A stretch of 64,000 nt of DNA from positions 124,001-188,000 of the forward strand of contig JBBHKE010002887.1 of the NCBI GenBank assembly GCA_037447655.1, written 5' to 3'. The translations under genes were made by a program, and so were the position numbers. Source of the stretch: Zygnema cylindricum. Lineage: Eukaryota > Streptophyta > Zygnematophyceae > Zygnematales > Zygnemataceae. The notes beneath the pieces were generated by a model. It did no database searches, was not told the DNA's origin, and saw only the letters and a list, made by a program, of their open reading frames with translations. Shown here one piece after another: positions 11,529 to 23,476 of this stretch (its first letter is position 1; every line of letters starts with the position of its first letter).

Positions 11529-11675
11529 TACTGTACTTTCTGTTTGTTCGAATTTTACTGTAAAGTAGGATGACAATATGACATTTTTTCACCGTACCGA
11601 GCGAAAGGATGAAACCCTAAATTGTGGAATTTTTTGCCATTCTCCACGGCTGAGCAGGCGCGGCCAATCAATGAC

Positions 11676-12300
11676 GAGTTTTTTGAAACTTCCTGATTGC
11701 CGGTACAGACCACAGTGTATCGTTATTAGGGTTAATGATTTTTTCGCCACTTAAAACATCTTTTATCCGTACACACTTGTCCAATTTTCAATTTAAAACC
11801 GCCAATCGGAAGCTGAGAATCTTGCATTATAATCGCAACCGTCAGATCCACAATCCGACAAGTGTGTACGGAGAAAATATGTTTTAAGCGACAAAAAAAA
11901 TATTAACACTAATAGCGATTCACGGTGTACTGTGCTCAAGAATGTCCGTAACCGCTCAACTATCCACGGATGTAATTCTTTAGTACAGATCCTGTACGAA
12001 CTAATCTTGAACGTTCGAAACGTAATGTCAGCTGTACGATCATACTTTACCCTATGGTTTTCTGACATTTTCCCGCCGCTTTTAGGGTATTTACAGTTTC
12101 CGCGTTGCCGGCTCTTACTTTGTCCGGAGCGATTCCTTGTCTTATGGTATTGTAGTCGCATATTCCAAAACGACAAAAAATGCTTAACTGGGATCCAAGA
12201 TTAGTGACCGGAAATGGATTCCGGATTTTCAAGATGCATCTTGGGCAATGATGACTTGGTAGGTTCTTAAGTCGATTTTACAGCGTAGCATTCAATTTTT
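11676..12300 (+). repeat. Interspersed repeat R1, copy 2 (interrupted by MITE copy 4)
   Basis: Begins TTTTTTGAAACTTCCTGATT, is split by a family-M MITE, then continues CTGTGCTCAAGAATGTCC, TACTTTACCCTATGGTT, TTGCCGGCTCTTACTTTG, TGGGATCCAAGATTAG and AAGTCGATTTTACAG. It lacks the X1 insertion of copy 1, so it serves as an empty site for X1. Confidence 0.6.
11711..11928. mobile_element. MITE, family M, copy 4
   Basis: Complete copy: CACAGTGTATCGTTATTAGG at the left and CTAATAGCGATTCACGGTG at the right, with arms CGCCACTTAAAACATC and CGACAAGTGTGTACGGAGAA. R1 copy 1 has the same position unoccupied (CCGGTTACTATGCTC), which supports insertion at a TA. Confidence 0.8.
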
Positions 12301-12949
12301 TGTCGTTTTTTGTCAGTGTCCATCAGAGGAAAGTGAGACTGTTCACAATATTCCGTACTCTTTTTTGTACCATGTCTTACTGTTTTTTTGGGTTTGAAAG
12401 AAAATATTACGAAAGATTTGATGAAGATTCCCCGATTGTCCCGACACAAACAATGACCGTTGGATTGCATAATTTTGTCGTCATCCGCTAAGCAATAAGG
12501 AGGTGTCCCCATGTTTTAAAGTACATATTTTTCTCTGTCATTTTTTCCTAAAATTCAGGGAACTTTGACAAAAACTTTAGCCATACGAAAAAATCATTTT
12601 TACCAAAGTAGAGTGAACGTCAATTCATACTTTGAATGTACGGCGCGTTTGTCGTCATGTGAAAGCATTTTGGCGTTTTCACCTTTTCGACCCCCGAGCA
12701 AGAGAATACAGCTCAAAAAAAAACTTCTTCCAAAATCACCTCGAGGGGGTGATTTGAGATCAAGTACAGCCCGAACAGCAATTGAAAAACGAACAACGCA
12801 CGCGCCACACTATTTGTAAAATTTTAGAGTCCTCGCTATTTTTCTCCGTGCCCGTCACTCGCATGTACGGAAAAAAATTTGCACGGGTCTCGGACATCCA
12901 CTTTCATTCATGGGGTCCTCTGTAAAATTTTGCGCTGTCGTCGCCTCTC
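12301..12949. other. No gene recognised; short R2-related segment at 12837-12935
   Basis: AT-rich sequence without a supportable gene. The stretch 12837-12935 contains GTGCCCGTCACTCGCATGTA and TTCATTCATGGGGTCCT, which reappear inverted at about 16556-16640. Confidence 0.5.
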
Positions 12950-13145
12950 CCCTCTCACTCTCACACCATCGATCTTTACTCACACTTTTTAAAATGAGAC
13001 ACGACAATAGTGGTATAAAATGAAAGATATTTTAAAAATATTTATTCTGACAATTTTTAGGTTTTTTTTTAATGGCACGTCGAGTGAGAAAAGTAGAAAA
13101 AACGAATTCGGAAAACCATGGCGAAAAGTTCTTGAATCCGTGACA
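12950..13145 (+). repeat. Interspersed repeat R2, copy 1
   Basis: Shares with 16340-16530, in the same order, a CTCACTCTC stretch, then GACACGACAATAGTGGTAT, a GAGTGAGAAAAGTAGAAAA segment and AAACCATGGCGAAAAG. Unclassified. Confidence 0.55.
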
Positions 13146-13204
13146 TCGACGTTGTCACAAGAGAGCGTGACGTCACAGTGTCACCAACCCTAAACGTATA
13201 CAAT

Positions 13205-13633
13205 TTCACAGTTTATGCTAATTTGGGAACAGCAAAAATGGAATATTCGTTGTACGATTATATACATTAATATATGTATCCGTACAAAATATTAAAAATC
13301 GTACGCCGTCGTGAAATTTAAATATCCGTACATGTAAAACTAATTTCCGTGTCAGAACAATCCCGTTTTTTAGCGCACGATCCTATGCGTGCGCGTCTGA
13401 TTTAACTTATTTTTTGTAAAATTTTCACTTGAAAAGGTACATTTATGCACGGTCTGACATTGACCATACACCACACTATTTAGATGTTATTGTAATTCGT
13501 CCTTTACGCTATTTTGTACGGTACCTTAATTAACGTCAAGGAAAAATTAAAATCATGTATCTTATTTGAGGAAAAAAATCAAAATTTTAAGAACCCAAAT
13601 TAGTGTCGTTGACACTAATAACGATGCGCGGTG
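13205..13633. mobile_element. TIR element X2, reverse orientation, one end missing
   Basis: Reverse complement of the left three quarters of X1: it shares segments such as CGTACAAAATATT, AAATCGTACGCCG, CGGTCTGACATTGACC and the terminal ACTAATAACGATGCGCGGTG, followed by TA. The other terminus is absent; homology fades near 13205. It abuts R1 copy 3. Confidence 0.7.
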
Positions 13634-13635
13634 TA

Positions 13636-14085
13636 CAACCCTCAAAGCTGTCCGTACAATTATAGACACCTCGCCCAACGGAACTGGACCCTTTCTATAT
13701 ATTGTCCGTACACACATTTTGCTTGTTCCCAGAGTGGCGAAAACGTCGACTCACATTTGTCTTAAGTGGTGTGACATACCGTAGACACACGAAGCTCTTA
13801 GAATGTTTTAGCCGTACAGCTGTACTCTGCCCTATGGTTCATTTTGTTCGCGCTTCGGGTATTTCCACTTTCGGGCTTTGCCGGCTCTTATTTTGTTTGT
13901 AGCGATTCCTTGCGTTACGGTAATGTAGTCGCATCTTATAAAACGACAAACATTGCCTAATTGGGATCCAAGATTAGTGACCTCAAATGGATTCCGGGTT
14001 TTCAAGATGCACCTTAGCAATGATGACTTGGTATATTCTTAAGTCGATTTTACAGTTGAGGATTTAAGACTTTGTCGTTTAGGCG
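13636..14085 (+). repeat. Interspersed repeat R1, copy 3
   Basis: Third copy, beginning right after X2 with CAACCCTCAAAGCTGTCCG and sharing CTGCCCTATGGTTCATTT, TTGCCGGCTCTTATTTTG, TGGGATCCAAGATTAGTG and AAGTCGATTTTACAG with the other copies. It carries extra sequence at about 13670-13790. Confidence 0.6.
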
Positions 14086-14691
14086 ATATTCTCCATACAC
14101 ACCCGCTGGTCCCATTGTGGCACCCGCAGATAGAGTGAACTCACATTCTTAATCATTTGTCTGATAGCCTATTCCCACTGGAGCATTTGTAACTTTTTGA
14201 CCATTCCGATGATTTTCCTATAACTCATTGGAAAACGGGTCTTGTTCACACCAAAATTTTGGCACGTAACTCCGATAGAAGGTGTTCTGTGACACGTCAC
14301 ACACTTCGACGTCAACAAACATAAGCGCGAAAACAAACCCTGCAGTTTTTCAAACGACGGTGGTTCACAGTTGGACAGTTTTTTCGCGCGAAAACAATGA
14401 AATAGCTTTTCACATGTTTTTGCTTCGTCGGCTTTCGGGTTTAACGTTGGCCTGTTTTAAAGAAAGACACAACCTTAACCCGACTTCAATATCCTCAAAC
14501 ATTTTGAGGAAGTTCTTTTGTACGGTTTTCCGGGAACTTCTGAGAACAACAAAGTCAATGCTCGGAAAGCCGTACATTATTCGAACGCCCGTTTGTTGCA
14601 TAAGTGAATTTTTTTTTTCTGGTGGGAATAGGCTATGACATAACGACACGCCGAAGGTACACGTCGACTTGATTCGAGTTATTGTTTTTAG
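14086..14691. other. No gene recognised
   Basis: Mixed-composition spacer. The longer open frames at 14282-14649 overlap one another on both strands and show no motif, so I do not call a gene. Confidence 0.45.
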
Positions 14692-15178
14692 TAGTGGTGT
14701 GTATCGGAAGCCATTTGCGGATAGCCGATATGCCTTTTTTTTTGCCTACCTATAATCGATATATTGTCAAAATATATCAGTACCGGTGTAATCGCGATGA
14801 AAAACCGATAATGTTGGTTTTCTATTGTTTTTCGGTTTTCTATCGCGATAACACCGGTTCGATAACTATCGGCAATAATTGTACGGTTCATAGAGCACAT
14901 TTGTATGTTTTATTCTGTTGTAATGAACTTCCGTTTTCCCTTTTTACAGAGTATGGAACATGTTATTACAAGTGGCATGCCACGCTATATATATTGAAAA
15001 AAATTAATACATTATATTATAAAGTACTATTATATAACGTATTACATATTTTTCCAGTTATCGCGATAAAGAATTTGTTGGTCTTAGAGCAATATATAGA
15101 GATCCCTCACTGTTCGATAACCAATAACTATCGTTCTAGATTTTATCGCAATAATTTTCTTACCGATGCATAGCACTA
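14692..15178. mobile_element. Non-autonomous hAT-like element
   Basis: Terminal inverted repeats TAGTGGTGTGTATCGG and CCGATGCATAGCACTA match at 12 of 16 positions and resemble hAT ends. Flanks are GTTTTTAG (14684-14691) and GCTTTTAG (15179-15186), an 8-bp target duplication with one mismatch, as expected for hAT. Both subterminal regions carry many ATCGCGATAA and CCGATAA motifs, typical of transposase-binding repeats. No transposase is encoded in the 487 bp. Confidence 0.75.
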
Positions 15179-15186
15179 GCTTTTAG

Positions 15187-15544
15187 GCGTATTTCCATTA
15201 GGAACACATTGGGATATGTTTCGTTGTCGTATATAAAACCTAAAAAAATACGTCCCATAAATTGCCATCACTTAGGTTGTGTGCCTATGTGTTAAAGTAA
15301 GGGTGGTACTACTTTTCACAATGTTCCAATGTGCGAAAATGTAATCGGAACTTTAATAGGTGACGGTTGTAGACGTGGGTACAACTTGTGACGATTGAAG
15401 ACGACTACGAAACCTTTGACAATTGATGATGTAAACAAAAACATCCACGATTGTGGACGCCAATTTTTTCGTGACATTGTAGATGACTAGGGGTTTGTGA
15501 CACCTTATGCGCACTTGTGACAAAGTCGTCGTCATTATTTCAAT
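15187..15544. other. No gene recognised
   Basis: AT-rich spacer. Nothing beyond a few words shared with nearby repeats (for example ATGTTCCAATGTG). Confidence 0.4.
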
Positions 15545-15740
15545 AAATTTCCGCCATGGCTTCCTGATTTGGTTTTTTTTGAGTTTTCTCTCTCGAATTC
15601 ACATCAAAATATGCCCAAAGGTGGTCAATTTTTTTTTTCAAAGCTCTTTGGTTCAATACCATCATTGTTATGTTTCATTCCAAAAATCGCGAGATACTAC
15701 ACATAGCATAAAAGGGAGAGGGAGAGGTGACGATAGTGTA
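15545..15740 (-). repeat. Interspersed repeat R2, copy 2 (inverted)
   Basis: The reverse complement contains CTCTCCCTCTCCC, TTTTTGGAATGAAACATAAC and AATGATGGTATTGAACC, matching R2 copy 3 at 16340-16530 in inverted orientation. The two copies face each other across about 450 bp. Confidence 0.55.
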
Positions 15741-16189
15741 AACTTAGGGCATGTTCCCATGTGATTAAGTAAGAGCTTTTTATGTCGTTTTCCTCCAAAA
15801 CTTAGCATTGCAACAAGAAAATCTTCAACCACACCAAAAAACGAAAATACCACAATACAATTTGCGTCACCTTCCAACTTTAAATGTACCACGGTTTATC
15901 GTCTTGGTTGTTTTAACCCACTTTTGCGTCGCTTCAACTCATTTTCAACCTTTTATTGAAATCACCCCACAAGGTGATTTTAGTTAAAGGAACAAATTAT
16001 GAGAAAATAAGAAAACGTTGTGGCTCGCATTATACTCTTTTGAAAAAAATTTTGAAATACGCGGAGAACAAAAAAGTAAAAACCACTCTCCATTTCCAGC
16101 TTGTACGGACATACTTTTTCTTTTCTAGGGGCCGCGGAGGGGTCTCGGGCAGCGGATGCCATTTCAAAAAAGCGAACTCCATGAAAGGG

Positions 16190-16530
<341 letters not shown>

Positions 16531-17448
16531 AGGTTACATGGGAACGTGCTTTTATGCAAAGGACCCATGAATGAAGGTGTACGTAAGAAAACCTCCAATT
16601 TTTTTCCGTACATGTGCGTGACGGGCAAAGAAAAATATAACGCGTACTCTCACTAGTACTAAAAAATTTCAAAATCATATGCCACTCTTAAGGTGAACCT
16701 CCATCAGGCGAAAAGTGGGGTTCTTTACTGGAAAAAGTGAACGACGTGTACTTTCATACAGATCCATCTCATTTTCGTACAAAGACGTACTACTTTTATT
16801 TTTATTTTTTTTAAACATTATTACTGTCGGCGCGTCAAGATTCTCCAAACTTCTGAAAGACAACGTCGACCGTCCGATTACGTGTTTTCGAAGCAAGCGA
16901 TCATGTCGTCCAGTGATTAATTACTCTCCTCGGAGGAGAGTCATTAATCGTTGGACGTGTAAAATGTTTACGCGTGGAAAAGTGATGTACGGGCCGCGCG
17001 CATTCGGACAGGCGGGAATCAAATCCAACGAAAACCACCAAAAAAAATCTTTGTCGAAGAATGTGTCGTGACGCCTCCTCCACGATCTAATGACATCGGA
17101 ATTTATGGCGCCACGACGAAAAACGAACGACAAAACAACTACAAAAAAATACAAAACACGAATGTACAAATTGTATATTTACGTAATTTATTTTTGCGAC
17201 TGGATGTACATGTACAAGTCCAAATATTGTGCTTTTGGAATCGTTGACAGCTCATCCTCATAACATGAACCTACGTGCTTCCAATCGAAAGAAAGCACGT
17301 ACGGGATAGATTTCATTGCTCACACGACCTGATGGACAAGAGAACGAAGTATTACTGCCAGTAAACATTTCCGTACGATTATTGTCAGCGCTTGATGGAG
17401 GGTAACCCTTAGTGATACTTTATCTTAAATCTCCTCAAAGGGTAATTT
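16531..17448. other. No gene recognised; hairpin at 16907-16957
   Basis: Spacer between R2 and copia C2. It contains a strong inverted repeat (listed separately) and AT-rich stretches. Overlapping open frames at 16675-17169 on both strands follow the inverted repeat and are not supported as genes. Confidence 0.45.
16907..16957. repeat. Near-perfect hairpin
   Basis: The left arm CGTCCAGTGATTAATTACTC and right arm GAGTCATTAATCGTTGGACG pair almost fully, with the inner CTCCTC/GGAGGAG completing a stem of about 25 bp and almost no loop. Its origin is unknown; it could be a foldback element or a decayed MITE core. Confidence 0.75.
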
Positions 17449-18500
17449 TGAAACTCTGAGACCTCCATAAGTCCTTAGAGTGGACAGCTTCCAAGAAGCC
17501 TCTAGGATTATCCTGACCCCTTTGTGTTTAAGCAAAAATTAACTGCCACCCTGGCAGACAAAAACTCTGACCACCTTCACCCCTGTGAAGGCAAGACTCC
17601 CTTGAGTCCATAGCAAAAAGAATCTCTAAATTTGCACCCCTGAGAAGTAAGTTATAGAGGGTCAAAGTTGACCTTTTGTACAGAAGCTCTCTGGGAGAGA
17701 GGATCCTATCTTCTAATTTTTCTAAGTCATATCTCTCTCATAGACTCTATCTACTGATGTACGGAACCAATCAGAATACAGTTCCGTACGCAAAAGTACA
17801 GCTGCCGGTGTACTTTATGTACGGACATTGTACGACATGGCCTAAATGTCCACACGTGGAATATCCGAATTCACTCCTTTAATCCTCGGAGATGCCGCGC
17901 TCCAATGTTACATCGCCACGTGTCATCCGATGTGGCGATGCCCACAAACCGCCGAATTCTCCTTCCGCGATCTCGCCGCTAATTCCGGCCGTCCGATTAA
18001 ACTCGCATTTGATCGTAGCCGTAATAAATACATGCGCGGTATTTGTTTCGCTTACGAAATCAATGCGCGGTATTGATTTCTTATCTGTACCGCAATTCGT
18101 ACTTTTACACTACCATATCTATGTATCCCGTTAACAGTTATAGTTAAATGAATTATCCTGCGTGTACATGTTTAAATTATTATCGTACTATATGCTATGT
18201 ATGACTACTTCTAGACTTAACGGCTAAGGCTACCGGCTATCTATTCTCCAACGGTCGGCAGGTACCAGGATCAAATCCTGTCGCCGGCACATACCTTTAA
18301 GTAATTAATCCCTAGACTAATATAAATTTCCCGTAAACCTAAAGATAGCCTAGGTAGCCATGGCTCTAGCTTCATCTCCAATTTCTCTATGACTGCGACA
18401 AGTTTGAGAGTTGGAGAGAGAAGTTAGAGGTAGACTGCCTCAGCTTCTTTATTTCTATTTAGCCCTAGAAAATACTTTAAATGGACCATTAATTTCTACA
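17449..18500 (-). repeat. C2 3' LTR
   Basis: Begins TGAAACTCTGAGACCTCC and ends TTTCTACA, matching both C3 LTRs along its length with scattered differences. It is preceded by AATTT; no target duplication can be tested because the other end is lost. Confidence 0.9.
18222..18292 (+). other. tRNA-like segment with B-box inside LTR
   Basis: The stretch has GGCTAAGGC, reminiscent of a leucine/serine tRNA D-arm, then CAGGATCAAATCCTG, a five-base-pair T-arm whose GATCAAATC fits the polymerase III B-box consensus GWTCRANNC. It ends GCCGGCAC like an acceptor strand. No matching 5' acceptor strand is visible, so this is not a functional tRNA gene. The same segment is in both C3 LTRs (about 34470-34550 and 39870-39951). 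Confidence 0.4.
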
Positions 18501-18513
18501 CTCCCCTTATTTT

Positions 18514-20700
18514 CTAGTCAATCTTTAATTTCAGACCACACTTCTCCCTGCAGAAAACTAGCTTAGGGGAAGGCACAGGTTTGGTCATCATATCTGCTAC
18601 CATCTCACTATCTGGTCGATACTCTAAACTGATTATTTTATTTTCTACTTTCTCTCTAACAAAGCTGAGTCTAATGTCCATGTGTTTAGCTTTAAAATGA
18701 TGTTTAGGATTGGCAGAAATAGCGATTGCTGCTTGATTATCACAAAATAATTTCTGCACACCACTCTTAAGATGACCAAGTTCACCAAGTAAAGACTTGA
18801 CCCACATCAATTCTTTTACAGCAGAGCAAGAGGCCATATACTCAGCCTCCATGGTGGACTGAGCAATAACCTTTTGTTGTTTGCTACTCCAACAACAAGC
18901 CCCATCACCCACATATAATACATATCCAGAAGTGCATCTCCTCATCGGAGCATCACCATAACTAGCATCACTCCAAGTAGTGATGTCAGTATTCTCCCCA
19001 CCCAATTGCAACCATATATCCCTAGTTCCTATCAAGTATCTAAGAACTCTCTTAGCTGCCTCCCAATCCTTCTTAGTGGGAGCATTTAGACTTCTACTCA
19101 GCACTCCTACAGCTGCAGCTAAATCCGGCCGGGTACAATTCATAAAATAGATTTGACTTCCCACTACTTGCCTGTAAGGAATAGTTTGCATGAAATTCTA
19201 CTCTTCAGGAGATAATTCCTCGTCTAAGACTATGACTCCTTCTTACTCACTCCCCTCACTTCCCTTTTCAATTCCATTGGAAATGTACAACTATTAGATT
19301 TATCCATTTGAAATTTTTCAAGCATGTTCCCTATTGATTCTTTTGAGTCAATCTTATAATTTTTCTTTTTCGGTCTCTCTCTACTTGAACTCCCAAAATA
19401 TATTTTGCTTCCCCCATATCCTTCATTTCAAATCTCCCCTTATGATCGGTTTTTAGTTTATTATTTTTTTCCATTGATTTACTTAAAACAAGCAAATCAT
19501 CAACATAAATTGCAATAAATATAAAACCTTCGTCATCTTCGAAAACATAGATCGAGTGATCTGAGCTGATCCGGATATATCCCAGACCGGTAAGAAACTC
19601 ATCAAGCTTCTTATTCCATTGTGGAGGCGCCTGTTTCAAACCATAAAGAGATTTAATCAGCCGGCATACCTTACTCTCCTATCCTTCTTCCACAAACCCT
19701 TCGGGTTCTCGCATGAAGATCTCCTCTTCCAATTCTCCATGCAAAAAGGCTGTTTTGATGTCCATCTGGTGCACTTCCATGTCTTCTGCTGCTGCCAGGA
19801 TGAGAAGTATGCGGACGGAGGGAAATCTGACCACCGTGGCAAAGGTTTCCTCGTAGTCAATTCCCTCCTTTTGTGTAAATCCCTTTGCCACTAGTCGGGC
19901 CTTGTAGCGCTCGATTGTGTTATCTTGGTTCAGTATTAATTTGAAAACCCACTTACAACCGATTGGTTTTCGGTTAGGTGGACAATCCACCAGCTCCCAA
20001 GTATCGGCTGCCATAATTGAGGCCATCTCTTCATTGATGGCTGTCTTCCACTGATTTCTTTCTGGACAAGTCATCGCCTCTCCATAAGTTTGAGGTTCAC
20101 CTTGATGAGATAGTTTTGTTGCCTTCTTATTAACCTGTTTTTCTTGTAGTCTTTTACTACTTCTCCTTCCCCCCTCGAAATCTGAGGCCGGAATAGATGG
20201 TTCTCGTGGATTCTTTCGAACAAACTCGGTTTCTCCTCTATCCCTTGATTCCGAATCAATTTCCACCACGTCTTCCGCTTCGGGTAAAGTTGTCACTGGA
20301 GTTTCCACAGCCGAGTCCTTTTCAGTCTGATTTGTACCTGTAAGAATGTCATCGTCTCTAAAACCTTGATAGTTAGGAAGCTCAAAGTCATCAGAATTTT
20401 CTGACTCAAATCTGATTTTTACTGACTTTGTATATTTTGAGGGATCCACAGACTTTCCTTCATCCATAACTACTAGATGCTTTACTAAGATTATATCTTC
20501 TCTTTTTAGATCATAAACTCTATATCCTTTAACATCCTCATCATATCCTAATAAGTATCCCGGTTTTCCTTTAGGATCTAGCTTCCAATTAGACCGATAT
20601 GTATCTAGACTGAATACTTGACTGCCGAAAACCTTTAAATGAGATAAGTATGGTTTCCGGCCTGTCCATCTCTCATAAGGTGTTTGATCTTTTATACCTG
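18514..20700 (-). pseudogene. C2 pol: integrase C-terminus, reverse transcriptase, RNase H
   Basis: Same protein as the C3 pol at 34770-37283. Seen: G-C-K-W-V-F-K-L near 19940, M-D-I-K-T-A-F-L-H-G near 19750, the catalytic Y-V-D-D near 19500, Y-I-L-G-V-Q near 19400, and RNase H with S-T-M-E-A-E-Y near 18840 and C-D-N-Q-A-A-I near 18740. A stop at 19679-19681 and shifts near 19200-19330 break it. The N-terminal side is cut off with the element. Confidence 0.9.
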
Positions 20701-20713
20701 AAGTAAGAACTCT

Positions 20714-21196
20714 ATTTTTTATTTACATTGCTATCCTTTAAATCTCCCTCTCCTTCTCTCTCCCTCTTCCTCTCTCCTTCCTTCTCTCCCCTTTTTCATT
20801 CCTACCTTTTTATCCACCCTTTTTTCGGACTCCAGTTGTCTTTCTCTCTCACTCTTTTTTCTAGTCTAGTTTGGTTGGAACTTTTATTTGTTAGTTATCC
20901 TCAACATTGTTGTCCTTAAAATCCTTCGTATTGTTAGAGGACTTTCCTATGCCATGTGACTTAGGCTAAATTTTTATCTTGTAATATATCTATCTTGTAA
21001 CCTTTTTTTCACATACATTTAGTTCGGGTGTGCCAATTTGACACTAGGTTACCTAATTATCCATCGTCATAATCAAGGTGACATTTATGGACTCCAGGAG
21101 TCTCTATTTTTTTCTTTTGATTCCATGTTTTCTATGTTTCACACTATTTGGTAAAACTACTTTCTAGAAAACTGTGATGGACGCATACATGTAAAG
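20714..21196. other. Pyrimidine-rich tract (20735-20870), otherwise nothing
   Basis: CTCTCCTTC-type sequence for about 135 bp at the point where C2 is truncated, followed by AT-rich spacer. No gene seen. Confidence 0.6.
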
Positions 21197-21198
21197 TA

Positions 21199-21412
21199 CA
21201 CTATATATCGCTATCAGTGTTAATGTTTTTCTCGCCGCTTAAGCCAATCTATCGCCGTGCACACCTGTCCAATATCCTTTTTGAGACCGACAACAGAAGG
21301 CAAGAATCTTGCGTTTTCATCACAACCGTCGGAGTACTATTTTTACAAGTGTGCACGGAGAAAATTCGATCCATGTGGTGAAATAAACATAAACGGTCAT
21401 TACTTTACACAG
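21199..21412. mobile_element. MITE, family M, copy 5, diverged
   Basis: The left end CACTATATATCGCTATCAGT and arm CGCCGTGCACACCTGTCCAA pair with the right arm ACAAGTGTGCACGGAGAAAA and end TTACTTTACACAGTG. It is more diverged than other copies. Outside bases are TA on the left. Confidence 0.65.
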
Positions 21413-22034
21413 TGAAGTTCATTTTCACAGTCGAAACTATGGACGTGTGCAAAATTGACTGAAAGGCGTCTTTGGAAGTCCAAAAAAAAATTGGAAGAGT
21501 GTGTATTCTAAACAGTGACCTCTGAGAAATTTATTTTTCTTTACTAGGGTGTCTATATTTTGGAACGTGCTCTCATATTGATGAACATTGTACCAATGAT
21601 GTAAATCCGTTTCCATGTGCGAGAATATTGTATATGCAAATGGATGTGTATCTGGGAATAAATCTATGATTTCATCTGTTTCACTCTAGCATTTAATTCT
21701 TCTTACTACTTCTATTCTTTCTTGCTCTTCATGCGGGTGTACATGCTTCACGTCTGTAAGCTGAATATGGCATATGGAAAAGTGAAGGTGATTAGCTCAT
21801 AAAACTTCCTAGAATTACGAAAATCTGCGGAGGAAAACATAGAAAAGAAAAATAAATGACAACAATTTGGGATTCTGGAGATCAGATGCAAACAACACCT
21901 CACCAAATTTTCGTTTTATAAACAAATAACAAGTTTATCTATTACTACTAAAATCATTGTAATCTCACAAAAGTCCATTCCCTCTCTCAATTCCCCCTCG
22001 CAAATAGCTCCCTCCCTTTTCTCTTAAATATCTT
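21413..22034. other. No gene recognised
   Basis: AT-rich sequence downstream of the S41-like pseudogene. I found no poly-A signal that I would commit to. Confidence 0.4.
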
Positions 22035-22838
22035 TCACTTGGAGAAAAAAACTGATGCCTCCATCCAAAGAGCTTCTACACCGACTACCATTTTTTCCGT
22101 ATAGTGTAATTTGAACTGTCCCGGTTCGTACATAAATTCTAAAGAAATTTTTGAGCTTTTAGGACCGTAAGTTTGAGCTAAAGTAAAATGTAGCCAACCT
22201 TGTACAGGAAGTTGGGAAGGAACAAAGTTTCCTTGAAGACCTAATCCAAAAACCTCTCCTGCATAAACCTGGACATAGTCCGAAACAACAAAACCAGCTG
22301 CTCCATCTCCTGCCAAAAACGGATCAAAATTTTGTTTTCCTCCCACACTAATTGCATTAACTTTGTGAATTTGTCGCATTTGGTTAACAAAAATCGCACA
22401 AGTGGAAATACAGAGACCATTACTCATTAAATGTATATTTTCTGGTTTAAAAGTGGTTCTTTTGGAAGAGATAAACCATCTGGGTTGTCTTTGAACCAAT
22501 TTCTCAAGTAAAATGTGAGGAATATGGTTCCGTGTTGTTATTTTGACTAATGTTCACTAAAGGGTAAAAAAAGTCTGAAGTTTTTTTAAACGGTTTGTTA
22601 TTTTTATCAAAAAAACATTCTTGTCTATATTCGTAAAACGAATCTGTTAAAGATTCTGATCGAGAAGCTTCTTTGTAAGCTTCTTGGGCAAATTTATTGG
22701 CTTTTACTTGCAGCAGAAATCTGGGATTTTTTTCGGAAAAAACAACTGAGTTAAAGAAGTTGCACCCTGGGCATATCCTCCAGGATTGTCGTTGACATCG
22801 ATTATGAGGCGCGATGCTCCAGAAGACCTTTAGAAAAA

Positions 22839-22872
<34 letters not shown>

Positions 22873-23476
22873 TACATATATGAATAATATTGCCAATGAC
22901 ACAGATGTAAAAAAGGAAATAAAATAGGGCAATCAAACTTAAAGAAAGGCAGGAAATATCATAAAATCAACATCTAGGAGAGAGAGGAGAGGCGGAGAAA
23001 GAAGGAAGGAAAGGGAGAGGGAGCGAAGGCCAGTGAGAGGAGAGCTAGGTGCAAAATGTGAGAGGCTGACTGACTTACCGAATAATCTTGAACACATGGT
23101 ATAGATCTTTCCTTAACGAAGACTCATCTTGTCCAAAATCTGAAACTACGAAAACACAAGTTTTTTTATCTTTCAATAAATACACCTGCAAAATGTTGGA
23201 GAAAGAAATCATTATCTACTGCATACAAAAAAAAATAAAAAACAAATCTAAGCACAAAGTGCTGGTTGAAGAAAAAGAGAAAACAACATGTTTTTTTTGA
23301 ACGAAATACCATTCCAAAAGGATCAAATTTGTAAAATCACATTTTCAAAATTGATGATGGTTCCAAAACACATTTCAGCAAAAGATGGATCCCGAGAAAA
23401 ATGTGACATTTGTGTAAAATGGAAAGTTTGGTATTAAGTTAAAAAAATCACCTGAAAGTAGTCAATAGTTGAGGAT
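22035..23476 (-). pseudogene. S41-peptidase-like gene, C-terminal exons
   Basis: C-terminal half of a tail-specific (S41, CPAF-like) serine peptidase-type protein. Exon 23079-23185 is bounded by TTTTGCAG and GTAAGT and reads V-Y-L-L-K-D-K-K-T-C-V-F-V-V. Its last codon joins in phase with the exon starting at 22827 (R-L-I-I-D-V-N-D-N-P-G-G-Y, the S41 N-P-G-G strand). Further on, G-L-C-I-S-T-C-A-I-F (about 22405-22435) resembles the nucleophile region of S41 proteins, followed by I-S-V-G-G-K. The frame slips in a T-run near 22745 and again near 22500, and a stop occurs in the 23301-23476 part. The gene continues beyond the inserted element Q at 44884. The family assignment is from motif order and is not confirmed by search. 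Confidence 0.65.
22831..22874. repeat. Poly-A and AT microsatellite in S41 intron
   Basis: About 22 A followed by about ten AT units. On the minus strand it forms the long T-rich run before the 3' splice site at 22828. Confidence 0.95.

Larger units (their letters stand above)
17449..20713 (-). mobile_element. Ty1/copia element C2, truncated (same family as C3)
   Basis: A 1052-bp 3' LTR (17449-18500) followed by pol sequence closely matching C3. Homology to C3 stops abruptly near 20713 after AAGAACTCTATTTTT, within the integrase C-terminal region, so gag, protease, most of integrase, the primer site and the 5' LTR are missing. A pyrimidine-rich tract follows the break. Confidence 0.9.

Noticed and set aside
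14682-15173. 163-codon open frame on the plus strand
   Set aside because: Coincides with the AT-rich hAT-like element bounded by terminal repeats; no transposase motif.
18222-18292. A genuine tRNA gene
   Set aside because: No 5' acceptor strand pairs with the GCCGGCAC end, and the A-box is imperfect; kept only as a tRNA-like segment.
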